A DNA stretch of 64,000 bases, from assembly GCA_937920475.1 (NCBI GenBank), contig CALEUX010000052.1, positions 21,316 to 85,315 on the forward strand, in the 5' to 3' direction. Below the pieces are notes generated by a model that saw only the letters and a list, made by a program, of their open reading frames with translations, made no database searches and was not told where the DNA came from. Position numbers and translations under genes: made by a program. Source of the stretch: an uncultured Marinilabiliaceae bacterium (GTDB lineage: Bacteria > Bacteroidota > Bacteroidia > Bacteroidales > Marinilabiliaceae). Shown piece after piece: positions 9,340 to 19,412 of the stretch (within the stretch, counting starts at the first letter, position 1; each line of letters starts with the position of its first letter).

Positions 9340-11676
9340 TCAGAAAGGATAGCCAATAGCAAAATTAAAAGCCACATCATTCCATGTATAAGGTCTTGAA
9401 CCGGGAATCCATTTTTTCCCTGACTCAGCAGAGGGGTCGTGCAGTTTTAAGCCAGTATCGACTCTAAAAATAAAGTATTTAAAATCGAACCGGGTTCCAA
9501 AACCGGTTCCTAAGGCCAGTTGTTTGTAGAACTCATCAAATTTGAACAATCCTCCGGGAACTGAGGCTTCAGGCCTTATGCTCCAAATATTGCCCGCATC
9601 GAGGAATAAAGCTCCCTCGAGTACCCAAAAGAGTTTAAACCGATACTCGACGTTAAATTCCAACTTTATATCGGCAGTTTGGTTATAATAGTTGTACGAC
9701 GTGAGGTTTTCATCTTTATAAGAACCTGGGCCAAGTCCCCGCACAGGCCATGCCCGCACACTATTCGCGCCACCCGAAAAATAACGTTTTTCAAAAGGAA
9801 GAACATTCAGGTTTCCATATGGTACGCCCACCCCTCCAAAAAACCTGTAAGTAATGGATGTAACAGTGTTAATGCGTTGATGGTATCTAATGTCGACATC
9901 ATTTTTGAGGTACTGTGCATAACGAATGCCAAGTATCTGATAAAAACCATCATCTGTTTTATCAGACCATAGAGGTGCCATTAAATCGAGCAGATTACCT
10001 GCTGATTCAATGTTATACCTGAGGTACCAGAAATTCCGGTTTTGACCTAACACCTGTTGGTTGTACAATAAGCTGTAATTCATATTGACAATAAGGTGGT
10101 CCTCGTAAGTATACTTTAAAAACTTATCTTCAATGTACTCTCTAAAGTTGGCACTGACATGGGGAATATTCACCAGGTTAAAATCAAGCGGAAAAAATGA
10201 GTGTGTTAAAAAACGGGATGAACGCCAGTTGTACCCAAGCCTGGCATTGGCAATGGTTCGTGTATAATCAGGACGTCGCTGGTAATTATAAGCCAGGGCG
10301 ATGGTGGTGCGCGGATTATACTTTTGTCGGAACCTTTCGATTTTAAAAGGTAAAACAAATTTGGGCAGCACAATGGATGTTTCGCCACCAAATTCGAGTG
10401 TATTAAACTGCTCCTTATTGCTTTGCCGCATTACTAATTGGTTCTGTCGGGCCAGGCGTGTGTTCAGCGTAAATAATTCGGCACCATTTAACAGATTCTT
10501 ATGCTGATATTTAAAATTACCTGCAGCGCCAAGGTTACCCGATGAGTTGGTACCTTCAATTTCAACAGCATAGCTTTGATATTTACCTGGAACCACGTGT
10601 ATGATACAATCGAGAAACTTACGCCCATGTTCATCTACGGCATTGTCGACCTCTCTAAAACGAATGTTGATATATTTAAACAATCGCAAACTACTGAGCA
10701 AAAACTGGGTTCTCTCAACCAGATCGGACTGGTAAAGCTCGCCAGGATTAATATAATTGCTGTTGGTAAGCACATCGGGGCGAAAATTCATTTTCCCTTC
10801 ATAGACAATTTTAAAACCCAGATAATGAATGGTGTCGGTTTTGTATGATTCGGTGCTTTCGTTAAGAATTAACTCCTGAGGGTCGGTGCCAACCTGAAAT
10901 TGAACATCACCAATTATATATTTACGATGATAATCGCCTGCCTCGGCAACTCCGGTATCCTGTGAAGGCCTCATGAGCACCAGCGTGTCGTTGATTTTGT
11001 AGTTATCCAGTGAACTGTCGGCTAAGAAATATATATACTCACGTGAGAAGGCATAATAACCGTTATTCCTGAGTTTTTGAGTAATCCGGTCGCGTTCGCG
11101 GTTGTGCAAATCGGTAGTGAAAGCCCGCCCGCGCCTCAACTGAGAGTTTACGGTGTCATTTAAAACCAGGTTGCGAAGGCTATCATCTTCAATTCTGTAA
11201 TAAACATTATTTAAGCGATACCTTGGCCCTGAATGAATTGTATAGGTAACTTTTGCTTTTTTGCGCGATGGAAAAGTAACCGTATCAGAAACTTCAGCAA
11301 GAAAATAACCCCGGTTTTTCAGGAAAATGCTCATTTGATCAACGGAACGCTGCACAAGGGTTGAATCGTAAATAACGGGAGCTTCGCCAATTCTCCTTAA
11401 CCATTTATTGAATCCTTTACTATCGTCTCGTCCCGACAAATTATAAATTCCAAGATGAAACTTCCAAAATCCCAAAATTCTTAAGTTTTCCTGTTGTCGC
11501 AAGTAGGATTTTAATTCCTGGCGGGAAACATCACGTGCAGGATTTTTAATTTCAACTTTAGATAAAAGCCTATCGCCCGGATACACATATTTAGTTGACT
11601 TACAACCAAAAAACGCAAGCCCAACTAATAAAACCAAACCAATTTTAAATAATATGTGGGATTTATTTCGAACCAT
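9340..11676 (-). CDS. TamL-type outer-membrane lipoprotein (BamA/TamA superfamily)
   Basis: This is a 778-residue outer-membrane assembly protein. From the ATG at 11676 it has a lipoprotein signal (KIGLVLLVGLAFFGC, Cys about 24), POTRA-like repeats (about 30-400) and an Omp85-type beta-barrel with a RYFSGGANSVRAWPVRGLGPG motif, ending in aromatic FAIGYPF. Bacteroidota use such TamA-like lipoproteins in place of TamA. The frame is open 27 codons further upstream, but the promoter at 11759-11766 would start transcription inside that extension, which favours the shorter start. Confidence 0.88.
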   Translation of the reverse strand: MVRNKSHILFKIGLVLLVGLAFFGCKSTKYVYPGDRLLSKVEIKNPARDVSRQELKSYLRQQENLRILGFWKFHLGIYNLSGRDDSKGFNKWLRRIGEAPVIYDSTLVQRSVDQMSIFLKNRGYFLAEVSDTVTFPSRKKAKVTYTIHSGPRYRLNNVYYRIEDDSLRNLVLNDTVNSQLRRGRAFTTDLHNRERDRITQKLRNNGYYAFSREYIYFLADSSLDNYKINDTLVLMRPSQDTGVAEAGDYHRKYIIGDVQFQVGTDPQELILNESTESYKTDTIHYLGFKIVYEGKMNFRPDVLTNSNYINPGELYQSDLVERTQFLLSSLRLFKYINIRFREVDNAVDEHGRKFLDCIIHVVPGKYQSYAVEIEGTNSSGNLGAAGNFKYQHKNLLNGAELFTLNTRLARQNQLVMRQSNKEQFNTLEFGGETSIVLPKFVLPFKIERFRQKYNPRTTIALAYNYQRRPDYTRTIANARLGYNWRSSRFLTHSFFPLDFNLVNIPHVSANFREYIEDKFLKYTYEDHLIVNMNYSLLYNQQVLGQNRNFWYLRYNIESAGNLLDLMAPLWSDKTDDGFYQILGIRYAQYLKNDVDIRYHQRINTVTSITYRFFGGVGVPYGNLNVLPFEKRYFSGGANSVRAWPVRGLGPGSYKDENLTSYNYYNQTADIKLEFNVEYRFKLFWVLEGALFLDAGNIWSIRPEASVPGGLFKFDEFYKQLALGTGFGTRFDFKYFIFRVDTGLKLHDPSAESGKKWIPGSRPYTWNDVAFNFAIGYPF

Positions 11677-11746
11677 CAGGAATTTACTTAATACCAAATA
11701 AAACGAACTCGAACCGAATTCATTCTGCGAATGTACTATATTATTA

Positions 11747-11754
11747 TAATTTTG
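11747..11754 (+). promoter_or_regulatory. -7 element of the SpoU methyltransferase gene
   Basis: TAATTTTG matches TAnnTTTG exactly, 24 bases before the ATG at 11779. It lies back to back with the divergent -7 element of tamL. Confidence 0.6.
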
Positions 11755-11758
11755 CATG

Positions 11759-11766
11759 CAAAGTTA
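11759..11766 (-). promoter_or_regulatory. -7 element of tamL
   Basis: The reverse strand reads TAACTTTG, an exact -7 match, four bases from the opposing -7 element. The shared centre is the palindrome TTTGCATGCAAA. Confidence 0.6.
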
Positions 11767-11778
11767 CAAATTTGAACC

Positions 11779-12555
11779 ATGCTAAGTAAGGCCCGACAAA
11801 AACTCATAGCATCCTTGGTGCAGAAAAAACAACGTGATATTCACGGGCTCTTTCTGGCCGAAGGCCCACGGATGATTCACGATTTAATTCAATCCGGCTT
11901 ACATCCTCAGTTTTTGGTTGGCACCGACCAATGGACTGCTGATGCTGAAATCAGTAAGAAAAACCCTGAAACCATCATTGTAACGGCCAATGAGTTTAAA
12001 AAAATATCGCTATTAAAAACGCCACAACATGTTTTGGGAGTTTTTCCCAAGCCTGAAAATCATTTCAACAATAATGCCATAAAAAGGGGATTGACTCTGG
12101 TGCTTGATGGAATTCAGGACCCGGGCAACCTGGGAACCATCATACGGCTGGCCGACTGGTTTGGGATTGGTAACATTGTTTGCAGTATTGATACGGTTGA
12201 TGTTTATAATCCAAAAGTTGTGCAGGCATCAATGGGTGCTTTGGTTAAAGTAACCGTACATTATACCAATCTTATGGCATTTTTAAGTACTTACAATAAT
12301 TCATTTAAAAATCCGGTATATGGTGCTTTTCTGGAAGGCGAGAGTATTTATACTCAAACTTTAAGTCAGGATTCCATTATTATAATGGGAAACGAAGGCA
12401 ATGGCATAAGGCCGGATGTTGAGAAATTTATAACCAACAAAATTACTATTCCTGATTTTTCCAAAGCTGGGAAATCTGCAGAATCGCTCAATGTGGGCGT
12501 TGCAACAGCTGTTATTTGTGCCGAATTCAGGCGTCAGTCCATTTCGGGAACTTGA
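11779..12555 (+). CDS. RNA 2'-O-methyltransferase, SpoU/TrmH family
   Basis: The 258-residue protein has an N-terminal substrate-binding domain (about 1-90) and a C-terminal SPOUT methyltransferase domain. That domain carries the three knot motifs: LVLDGIQDPGNLGTIIR, IIMGNEGNGI and a SLNVGVATAV end. It transfers a methyl group from SAM to a ribose in tRNA or rRNA; the exact position cannot be told. Its 3' end overlaps the convergent FAD-protein gene by 22 bases. Confidence 0.9.
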   Translation: MLSKARQKLIASLVQKKQRDIHGLFLAEGPRMIHDLIQSGLHPQFLVGTDQWTADAEISKKNPETIIVTANEFKKISLLKTPQHVLGVFPKPENHFNNNAIKRGLTLVLDGIQDPGNLGTIIRLADWFGIGNIVCSIDTVDVYNPKVVQASMGALVKVTVHYTNLMAFLSTYNNSFKNPVYGAFLEGESIYTQTLSQDSIIIMGNEGNGIRPDVEKFITNKITIPDFSKAGKSAESLNVGVATAVICAEFRRQSISGT

Positions 12556-14114
12556 ACGCCGAGCATTGCCGCAGCCATGATGGCACATTTTTCGCCATCG
12601 AGGGCTGAAGAGGCTATTCCACCGGCATAGCCAGCGCCTTCTCCACATGGAAACAGACCTTTAATTTGAACGTGCTGCAACGTTAAAGGGTCGCGGGGAA
12701 TACGAACCGGCGAAGAAGTTCTTGATTCAGTTCCCAAAACTATGGCTTCGGGAGTTAAAAACCCTTTGGCCCATTTGCCAAAGTACCGGAATCCTTCGCG
12801 CAAGCGGTCAGAAATAATGGGCGGTAAAATAAAATGGAGCGGTGCCGAAATTGTTCCGGGAACATAAGAGCACTCGGGCAAATCGAACGATAATTTTCCG
12901 TTAACAAAGTCGGTTAATCGCTGTGCAGGCGCTATCACATTTTTACCTCCATTCACAAAGCAGTTGCGCTCCACTTCGCGCTGGAAAGCCAATCCGGCTA
13001 ACGAACCAAATTTTTTATATCCATCCAAATCTTCAGGACGAATCTCGACCACTATACCACTGTTGGCATATGGCGAATTGCGACCTGATGGCGACATTCC
13101 ATTAACCACCATTTCGTCGGGTCCGGTCATAGCCGGCACAATAAAACCACCCGGGCACATGCAAAAAGAATAGACTCCCCGCTCCTGCACCTGACAGGTA
13201 AAAGAATACGAGGCGGCCGGTAAATACTGCCCCCTGCCCTCGGGATTGTGATACTGAATTTGGTCGATAAGGGTTTGAGGATGCTCAACCCGAACACCCA
13301 TTGCCCAAACTTTTGATTCAAGCAAAATAGCCTTATGATGGAGCAATTCGTAAACATCGCGAGCCGAGTGTCCGGTTGCCAGAATGGTGGCAGCAGCCAT
13401 GATTTTATCGCCTGATGAAGTAACAATACCCTTTATTTCATCCCCATCAATTATTAAATCGTCGAGTCGTGTATTAAAATGCACCTCACCTCCGGCTGCC
13501 ATAATAGTGTTGCGTATGTTTTTAATGACGGTTGGCAGGCGGTCGGTACCAATGTGCGGATGGGCATCAATTAAAATATCTTCGCTGGCACCATGAAAAT
13601 TTAAAACTTCGAGAAAACGTTCAAAATCGCCACGCTTTTTGCTTCGGGTATAGAGTTTTCCATCTGAAAAAGTGCCGGCTCCACCTTCCCCAAAAGCATA
13701 ATTTGACTCAGGATTAACAGGATTATTCCGGTTTAAAAGCGCCAGGTCTTTCTTCCGTTCACTAACATCTTTTCCGCGTTCAATAACAATGGGCTTTAAT
13801 CTAAGTTCGATGAGCTTAAGCGCTGCAAATAGTCCTCCCGGCCCTGCTCCTATTACCAGTACTCTCTTGCCTGATGATACGTTGGGATATTGAAATGACA
13901 CAGGCTGTTTAACCGGGAAAGCTGCATTGGCCCAGGCATTTATATGCAACTGAACCATAACCGGATGTTTGCGGGCATCAATAGAGCGCCGACGAATATA
14001 ATAACCGGATACTTTCTGAGGTGCCACTTTCATCTGGCGTGCCACAAGCTCTTTAATTAGCTGATTATTTGCAGCTTCAGCAGGCTGTAAACGAAGTATG
14101 ATTTCCTTTTTCAC
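12534..14114 (-). CDS. NAD(P)/FAD-dependent oxidoreductase, uncharacterised (COG2509 type)
   Basis: The 526 residues carry an FAD Rossmann motif RVLVIGAGPGGLFAALKLIE (about 89-108), a second ATILATGHSARD motif and a C-terminal GLFPCGEGAGYAGGIASSALDG FAD-contact segment. The N-terminal 80 residues form the small extra domain typical of this group of FAD-dependent dehydrogenases. The substrate is unknown. It is convergent and slightly overlapping with the SpoU gene. Confidence 0.85.
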   Translation of the reverse strand: MKKEIILRLQPAEAANNQLIKELVARQMKVAPQKVSGYYIRRRSIDARKHPVMVQLHINAWANAAFPVKQPVSFQYPNVSSGKRVLVIGAGPGGLFAALKLIELRLKPIVIERGKDVSERKKDLALLNRNNPVNPESNYAFGEGGAGTFSDGKLYTRSKKRGDFERFLEVLNFHGASEDILIDAHPHIGTDRLPTVIKNIRNTIMAAGGEVHFNTRLDDLIIDGDEIKGIVTSSGDKIMAAATILATGHSARDVYELLHHKAILLESKVWAMGVRVEHPQTLIDQIQYHNPEGRGQYLPAASYSFTCQVQERGVYSFCMCPGGFIVPAMTGPDEMVVNGMSPSGRNSPYANSGIVVEIRPEDLDGYKKFGSLAGLAFQREVERNCFVNGGKNVIAPAQRLTDFVNGKLSFDLPECSYVPGTISAPLHFILPPIISDRLREGFRYFGKWAKGFLTPEAIVLGTESRTSSPVRIPRDPLTLQHVQIKGLFPCGEGAGYAGGIASSALDGEKCAIMAAAMLGVQVPEMD

Positions 14115-14201
14115 AAGAATGCGTTGTGATAATTAATTGGTGCTGTTAAACATCCATGAAACTTCCCTTCAAATTATGAATGTAAAAACCAACTCAGCAA
14201 T

Positions 14202-14912
14202 TTATTCGAAATAAAAAGTAAGCACAAAGATACGTGAAGAAAGCCGGTCGAGTACTTTGGTGTAATAAATATCTTCGGGTTCGCCGGTTCCGGCCGGATT
14301 AAGAACATTTGCCAACCCAACCGACAATTTAAACTCAGTAGAGAATCTGAAATAGCTCATATATGAATCAATTCCTGCGCCCAATTCCCAATATAAATCG
14401 AAGGGACGCATTAAAAGTCCATCTTTTTTACTTTTAGCCAAATCGATACGCGGATTAATGCCGGCAACAAAATAAGGTTTGGCATTGTGCATACGAGCCC
14501 CATTGAATTTGAGCATAATGGGACATTCCAGAAACGTTGATTTTATTTCAAGTGGATACTCATCTTTCTGGCCTTCGGCATTGATAAAAAGGAGGTCGCG
14601 CTGTCCAAAACTAATGCCGGGCAATAAACGAAGACTCATATACTTATTCAGCCTGAAATTACTCACCATTCCCAGGTTAATTCCCGGGTTAAGATTAACA
14701 ACATCGGCATATCGGGGAGCCACACCATTGCCCAATGCTTCAGGACTTTTATGAACAACTCTGAAATCCATGGTATTAAGTCCAATTAAGAATCCAAAGT
14801 TCAAGGTTTTATCGTCGAAATTGGGAAGATTTGGAGCTCCCTTGTCGCGAGGTTGTGCATGAAGCGCAAAAGAAGCAATTAAAAGTAAAAGTATCAGGAT
14901 TTGATTTTTCAT
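14202..14912 (-). CDS. porT: PorT-family outer-membrane beta-barrel protein (type IX secretion)
   Basis: The product is 236 residues from the ATG at 14912: a Sec signal peptide (MKNQILILLLLIASFALHAQ, cleaved after AHA-Q), then an eight-strand-like barrel with ISFGQRDLLF, TFLECPIMLKF and the terminal FVLTFYFE. PorT is required for assembly of the type IX secretion system. The position directly after ubiE is the arrangement seen in Bacteroidota. The frame continues upstream to codons at 15017 and 15080, but only the 14912 start gives a signal peptide at the N-terminus. Confidence 0.82.
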   Translation of the reverse strand: MKNQILILLLLIASFALHAQPRDKGAPNLPNFDDKTLNFGFLIGLNTMDFRVVHKSPEALGNGVAPRYADVVNLNPGINLGMVSNFRLNKYMSLRLLPGISFGQRDLLFINAEGQKDEYPLEIKSTFLECPIMLKFNGARMHNAKPYFVAGINPRIDLAKSKKDGLLMRPFDLYWELGAGIDSYMSYFRFSTEFKLSVGLANVLNPAGTGEPEDIYYTKVLDRLSSRIFVLTFYFE

Positions 14913-15022
14913 CCGAACAGAATTGATTTTTAACGGCCGGATTGCCTGTCCCAATATATCAGAAAAACCTGTGTATGGAATAGCCAACGTTACTAAAGAA
15001 AATAAACGAAACTTCATTGGCT

Positions 15023-15754
15023 TTATTGTAAAGGTTTTTCGGCCACATAGATGGTAGCTATACCAAAAGTTTGCCGCCACTCACGCGTTGGATACAATCC
15101 GGCTTTACGTAATTCATCTAAAAAGTGCTTTCCTTCGGGAAAATTAAAAACCGATGCAGGTAAGTATTTATAAGCCTCTTTATCGCCTGATATAACGCCT
15201 CCCCACCAAGGTAAAATTTTAGTAAAATAAAAATTATACAACTGTTTCATTGGGAAGGAGGATGGCTTTGAAAACTCGAGTACGACTAATCGCCCACCAG
15301 GCCTTAATACCCGGGTAATTTCAGTAAGACCTTTATTTAGATCGCCAAAATTCCTAACACCAAAAGCAACCGTAACCGCTTCGAAAGTATTTTTATCGAA
15401 GGGCAATGCTTCCGAATCAGCTTCTTTGAGAAAGACAGTGTGTTGCAACCCTCGCTTACGAATTTTCTGCTTAGCAACATTCAACATTTCGGCAGAAATA
15501 TCCACAGCATAAATCAAAGTAGTTTTTAACCTGGAGGCTTCAATAGCTAAATCGGCTGTACCGGTAGCAACATCCAATATGTATGGCATCTTTAAATCGG
15601 TGAGTAAATTAATAACTCGTCGGCGCCAGATGCGGTCGATACCAAACGACAAAGACCGGTTAAGAAAATCGTAATGGGGAGCAATTCGGTTAAACATATT
15701 TGTAACCTGCTCTTTTTTAGAACCAACCTGATTATTATAGGGCTTTACACTCAT
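15023..15754 (-). CDS. ubiE: Demethylmenaquinone methyltransferase
   Basis: This 243-residue SAM-dependent enzyme makes the last step of menaquinone synthesis (MenG/UbiE). Visible motifs are the FNRIAPHYDFLNRSLSFGID N-terminal signature (about 21-40), the SAM-binding ILDVATGTADLAIEA, VTVAFGVRNF and RVLRPGGRLVVLEFS. It precedes porT by about 110 bases. Confidence 0.95.
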   Translation of the reverse strand: MSVKPYNNQVGSKKEQVTNMFNRIAPHYDFLNRSLSFGIDRIWRRRVINLLTDLKMPYILDVATGTADLAIEASRLKTTLIYAVDISAEMLNVAKQKIRKRGLQHTVFLKEADSEALPFDKNTFEAVTVAFGVRNFGDLNKGLTEITRVLRPGGRLVVLEFSKPSSFPMKQLYNFYFTKILPWWGGVISGDKEAYKYLPASVFNFPEGKHFLDELRKAGLYPTREWRQTFGIATIYVAEKPLQ

Positions 15755-16174
15755 CTTTTTTCCTGAATTTTCAATCTTACTGATACTAAATTGATAATTT
15801 TATTTTTTTAGACTCCAGACACAAGACTTAAAGACTATAGAAAAACTAAATATCAAAATATCAAACAATTATTCCAAATATCGTTTTTGCAAGTCTGCCG
15901 GTAAGGCAGGTCTGTATAATCTATTAAGTCTTATCAGCCTATCGGCAAACACGTCTATCTGTCTATCTGTCTATTTCCGATAAACCCGAACAGGTGTCTA
16001 AACTTCTTATAGTCTTTAATTAAATCAGAAAACTAAATTCAAACAGTTTTTTAATCAGACATCCAATGGTGGTACCTGATATTTCTGAAATTTAGAATGC
16101 AAAAATAGGTGAATTTGAACAGGTTTATAATCGTATAAAGACTTTTCAAAAAATTCAGGCTATTCCAACAATGG
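15755..16174. other. Gene-free, repeat-bearing stretch between purL and ubiE
   Basis: No gene was found. Most of the stretch is a copy of the dispersed repeat also seen at 51230-51450 and 57330-57500. Its marks are AGACTCCAGACACAAGACTTAA at the left, a GTCTATCT-type tandem run near 15950-15975, CGATAAACCCGAACAGGTGTCTAAACTTC, and AAACTAAATTCAAACAG at the right. Confidence 0.6.
15800..16050. repeat. Dispersed intergenic repeat, copy 2
   Basis: This copy shares its order of blocks with 51230-51450: TTTTTTTAGAC..., CTATTAAGTCT, a CCGATA/CCGGA arm, CACGTCT.TCTGTCT, GTCTAAACTTCT, AGTCTNTAATTAAAT and AAACTAAATTNAAACAG. The two copies differ by many substitutions, so the family is old or fast-drifting. 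Confidence 0.6.
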
Positions 16175-18403
16175 CTATTTGGATCCTTCGACCCAATCTT
16201 TTAGCCTGTTCTCAAAAACTTTACGGAAGTCTTCAACAAAACCGTACGATTCATCATCAACTCTGATTTCACCTTTAGTTACATGCCCTAAAATAGAGAA
16301 CGGAAATTCCTGTTCAACCATATAATCCACAAACATATCCTGCTTTTCGGGTGATACAGAAACTACAATACGGCTTTGCGATTCTCCAAACAAGAAGGCA
16401 TCTTTCCGAATTTCGGCATCGGAGGTAATATCAAATCCGAAACCAAGAGGTACGGCACTTTCGAGCAAGGTAAGGAATAATCCTCCATTGGATATATCAT
16501 GAACCGAACGAACAAGGCCATTTTCTATCATGCCGGTCACTACCTGATGCAGCTCCTGTTCTTCCTCAGGAATATAAACAGGCGGTTTAGAAATTTCAAT
16601 TTTATGAACCAGACGGATATATTCTGAGCCATTCACATCGTTTCGCGACCTACCCACCAGAAATATCATATCGCCTTTATGTTTAAACGAAAGCGTGGTA
16701 TGCTGTTCAGCTTTTCTTAACAAGCCTACCATTCCAATAATGGGTGAAGGCACAATGGGCAGAATCTGACCTTCGACAGAACGCTGGTTATAAAAACTGA
16801 CATTACCACTAATAACAGGCACTTTAAATATTTTACATGCTTCGGCCACTCCTTTTACAGAGGCTACAAATGCTCCATAAGCCTTTGGATCGTTTGGATT
16901 TCCGAAGTTCAGACAATCAGAGATGGCCAAAGGTTTACCCCCTGCGCAAACAATATTTCTGGCTGCTTCAGCAACAGCAATCTGAGCCCCTTTAAAGGGG
17001 TCGGCCGACATATAACCGGGATTGCAATCGAGCGTGGTAACCAAAGCTGCTCCATTTTCTTTAATTTCAATAATTGAAGCATCGGAGGGATATTTTGAGC
17101 TGACATCCTCGGCTCTAAGAGATTTGGAGAATTTTTTGCTGAGATATTTTTTTGAAGCCAGATTCAATGAGTTAATCATTTGCTTTACCACCTTAGGATA
17201 ATGGTCGGGTTCGGGCAAATCATCCACAACACAGTCATGGGCCAATGTTTCTGCATTTTCGAACTTTGGGTCGTAAACAGGCGCTTTTCCTCCTAATCCC
17301 AAAAATTTTACAGGTAATTGAGCCAGCAAATCACTGCCTGAATAAAGGCTAAAAAGCTCGTCGGATGTTACTTTACCTACTATTCCGTATTCCACATTAT
17401 GGTCTAATGCCAAAGAGCGCACTTTGTCGGCATTAGCGGGTGTAATGCAAATAAGCATACGTCCCCAGGTTTCAGATATCAGGATATCGCGTGGAGTTAA
17501 CCCATTGTCTCTTAAAGGAACCCCATCAGTACGAACAGTAACGCCGCTATTGCCTCTTGCTGCCATTTCGGTGACTGCTCCGGCTATCCCCTGTGCACCA
17601 ATAGGTTGCACTCCAATTATTAATTTCTCCTTAATCAGTTTCTGAATCAGTTTATTCAGATTAACCTCAACCTCTACATTTTTTAAATAATCAACGGTAA
17701 TACCTTTGGTTCCGTTATCGGTTATAACATCGGCAGTAAATGCATCGCCATCAATACCCTCGTTACCGGTTGCGATACCTACAATAGCAATTAAATTCCC
17801 TTCGCCTTTAGCCACTGCCGACACCAAATCGTCCTTACGGGCAACGCCCACTACCATATTATTAACAATAGGGTTTGAATTGTAACCATTGCAGAAAAAA
17901 ACCTCGCCACCTACAACAGGAATTCCAAAGCCCTTTTCAAAGTCGGCCAAACCGTTAACAACCTCATCGAACAACCATCGGGCAGTATCTCTTTCACCAT
18001 CGCCAAAACGCAACGAGTTTAAAAAAGCCAAAGGCCTTGCGCCCATTGAAAAAATATCGCGGGTTACCACCCTTAATCCTGTTGATGCACCTAGCCTTGG
18101 CTGAACAGCACACGGATGATTGTGTGATTCCAGCTTAAATACACATACCAGGCCATCGCCTATATCAATGGCACCGGCACTCTCCCTGCCTGCTTCAATA
18201 ACCACACCTTCTCCTTTTCGAGGCAACAGATCGAGCCATTTAAGAGAATTTTTATAACTGGCATGTTCAGACCAAAGTATGGAAAAAAGTTCCAACTCGA
18301 GAAGATTTGGTTTCCGCCCAAGAATCTGCTGAATTCTGTCAAACTCTTCGGATGACAAATTAAAAGTTTCAGCATCATAAATGGTAACATCGGTTGCAGA
18401 CAT
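16175..18403 (-). CDS. purL: Phosphoribosylformylglycinamidine synthase subunit PurL
   Basis: PurL forms FGAM from FGAR, ATP and glutamine-derived ammonia in purine synthesis. At 742 residues this is the small type that works with separate PurQ and PurS. It shows LFSILWSEHASYKNS (about 42-56), the ATP-binding VFKLESHNHPCAVQP (about 107-121), GAQGIAGAVTEMAARG and, in the second half, VHDISNGGLFLTLLE. It is divergent from the SDR gene; purQ and purS are not in the window. Confidence 0.95.
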   Translation of the reverse strand: MSATDVTIYDAETFNLSSEEFDRIQQILGRKPNLLELELFSILWSEHASYKNSLKWLDLLPRKGEGVVIEAGRESAGAIDIGDGLVCVFKLESHNHPCAVQPRLGASTGLRVVTRDIFSMGARPLAFLNSLRFGDGERDTARWLFDEVVNGLADFEKGFGIPVVGGEVFFCNGYNSNPIVNNMVVGVARKDDLVSAVAKGEGNLIAIVGIATGNEGIDGDAFTADVITDNGTKGITVDYLKNVEVEVNLNKLIQKLIKEKLIIGVQPIGAQGIAGAVTEMAARGNSGVTVRTDGVPLRDNGLTPRDILISETWGRMLICITPANADKVRSLALDHNVEYGIVGKVTSDELFSLYSGSDLLAQLPVKFLGLGGKAPVYDPKFENAETLAHDCVVDDLPEPDHYPKVVKQMINSLNLASKKYLSKKFSKSLRAEDVSSKYPSDASIIEIKENGAALVTTLDCNPGYMSADPFKGAQIAVAEAARNIVCAGGKPLAISDCLNFGNPNDPKAYGAFVASVKGVAEACKIFKVPVISGNVSFYNQRSVEGQILPIVPSPIIGMVGLLRKAEQHTTLSFKHKGDMIFLVGRSRNDVNGSEYIRLVHKIEISKPPVYIPEEEQELHQVVTGMIENGLVRSVHDISNGGLFLTLLESAVPLGFGFDITSDAEIRKDAFLFGESQSRIVVSVSPEKQDMFVDYMVEQEFPFSILGHVTKGEIRVDDESYGFVEDFRKVFENRLKDWVEGSK

Positions 18404-18556
18404 AAGCGATAGTTTAAGTTAAGTGCTCAGGCATCACTTAAAAATAAGTACCTTTACACTGGTTTGTTTTTAACTTGAAAAACTTCCTGAAAATAGAAAA
18501 ATTCAGCCAGACTGCAAACCCGAAAATCAATTTACAGCAAACAAATAATTTGGATT

Positions 18557-19312
18557 ATGAAAAAAATAGCGCTGATTACCGGTGCAACCTCAGGCATTGG
18601 AATGGCAACAGCCAGAAAAGCCGCCAACCTGGGATATAAAATAATAATTACCGGACGACGCATGGAGCGACTTGTAGCATTGAAGCAAGAATTAGAAAAA
18701 AAAGCCATAACCGTGCAAATAATGTACTTCGACGTACGTAATCGTGAAGCAACCCACGAGGCATGGAACGAGTTGCCTTCCGATTGGAAAATGATTGACG
18801 TTTTGGTAAACAATGCAGGATTGGCTGCCGGAAACGACCCAATTCAGGACGGAGATTGGACTGACTGGGAACAAATGATTGATACCAACATAAAAGGATT
18901 ACTCACCATGAGTCAGCTGGTTATACCCGGGATGATAGAGCGTAAAAGTGGTCATATTATCAATGTAAGTTCCATTGCCGGTTCCGATGTTTATGCCAAT
19001 GGTAATGTGTATTGTGCCACCAAACACGCGGTTCATGCACTTACCAAAGGTATGCGTATTGATTTGCTTCCTCATAACATTAAAGTGTCTTCAATATCGC
19101 CGGGAATGGTAGAGACTGAATTTTCGATAGTACGCTACCATGGCGATAAGCAAAAAGCAGACAATGTTTACAAAGGATTAACGCCCTTGTATGCCGAAGA
19201 TGTGGCCGATGCCATTGAGTTTATGATTACACGCCCGGCACATGTCAATGTAAATGATATGTTGCTGATGCCAACACGGCAGGCAAGCGCGGTTTATAAT
19301 TTTAGAGATTAA
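18557..19312 (+). CDS. Short-chain dehydrogenase/reductase, YdfG-like
   Basis: This 251-residue NAD(P)H-dependent oxidoreductase has the classical SDR layout: ITGATSGIGMATARKAA (7-23), VLVNNAGLAAG, the catalytic Ser in INVSSIAGSDVYANG and YCATKHAV, and SSISPGMVETEFS. The sequence resembles the serine/3-hydroxy acid dehydrogenase group (YdfG). It is monocistronic with a terminator 40 bases downstream. Confidence 0.88.
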   Translation: MKKIALITGATSGIGMATARKAANLGYKIIITGRRMERLVALKQELEKKAITVQIMYFDVRNREATHEAWNELPSDWKMIDVLVNNAGLAAGNDPIQDGDWTDWEQMIDTNIKGLLTMSQLVIPGMIERKSGHIINVSSIAGSDVYANGNVYCATKHAVHALTKGMRIDLLPHNIKVSSISPGMVETEFSIVRYHGDKQKADNVYKGLTPLYAEDVADAIEFMITRPAHVNVNDMLLMPTRQASAVYNFRD

Positions 19313-19351
19313 TGGAATGATTGAACCTGCATGGGTTCGTTATACGATACT

Positions 19352-19396
19352 AAAAACCCTAACCTTCGGCTAGCTTGCTGAAGGTTAGGGTTTTTT
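19352..19396. terminator. Bidirectional terminator between the SDR and serpin genes
   Basis: AAAAACCCTAACCTTC and GAAGGTTAGGGTTTTTT form a 16-bp stem around GGCTAGCTTGCT. The genes converge here, so it can serve both. Confidence 0.9.
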
Positions 19397-19412
19397 GATT
19401 CAAAGTCCTTAT

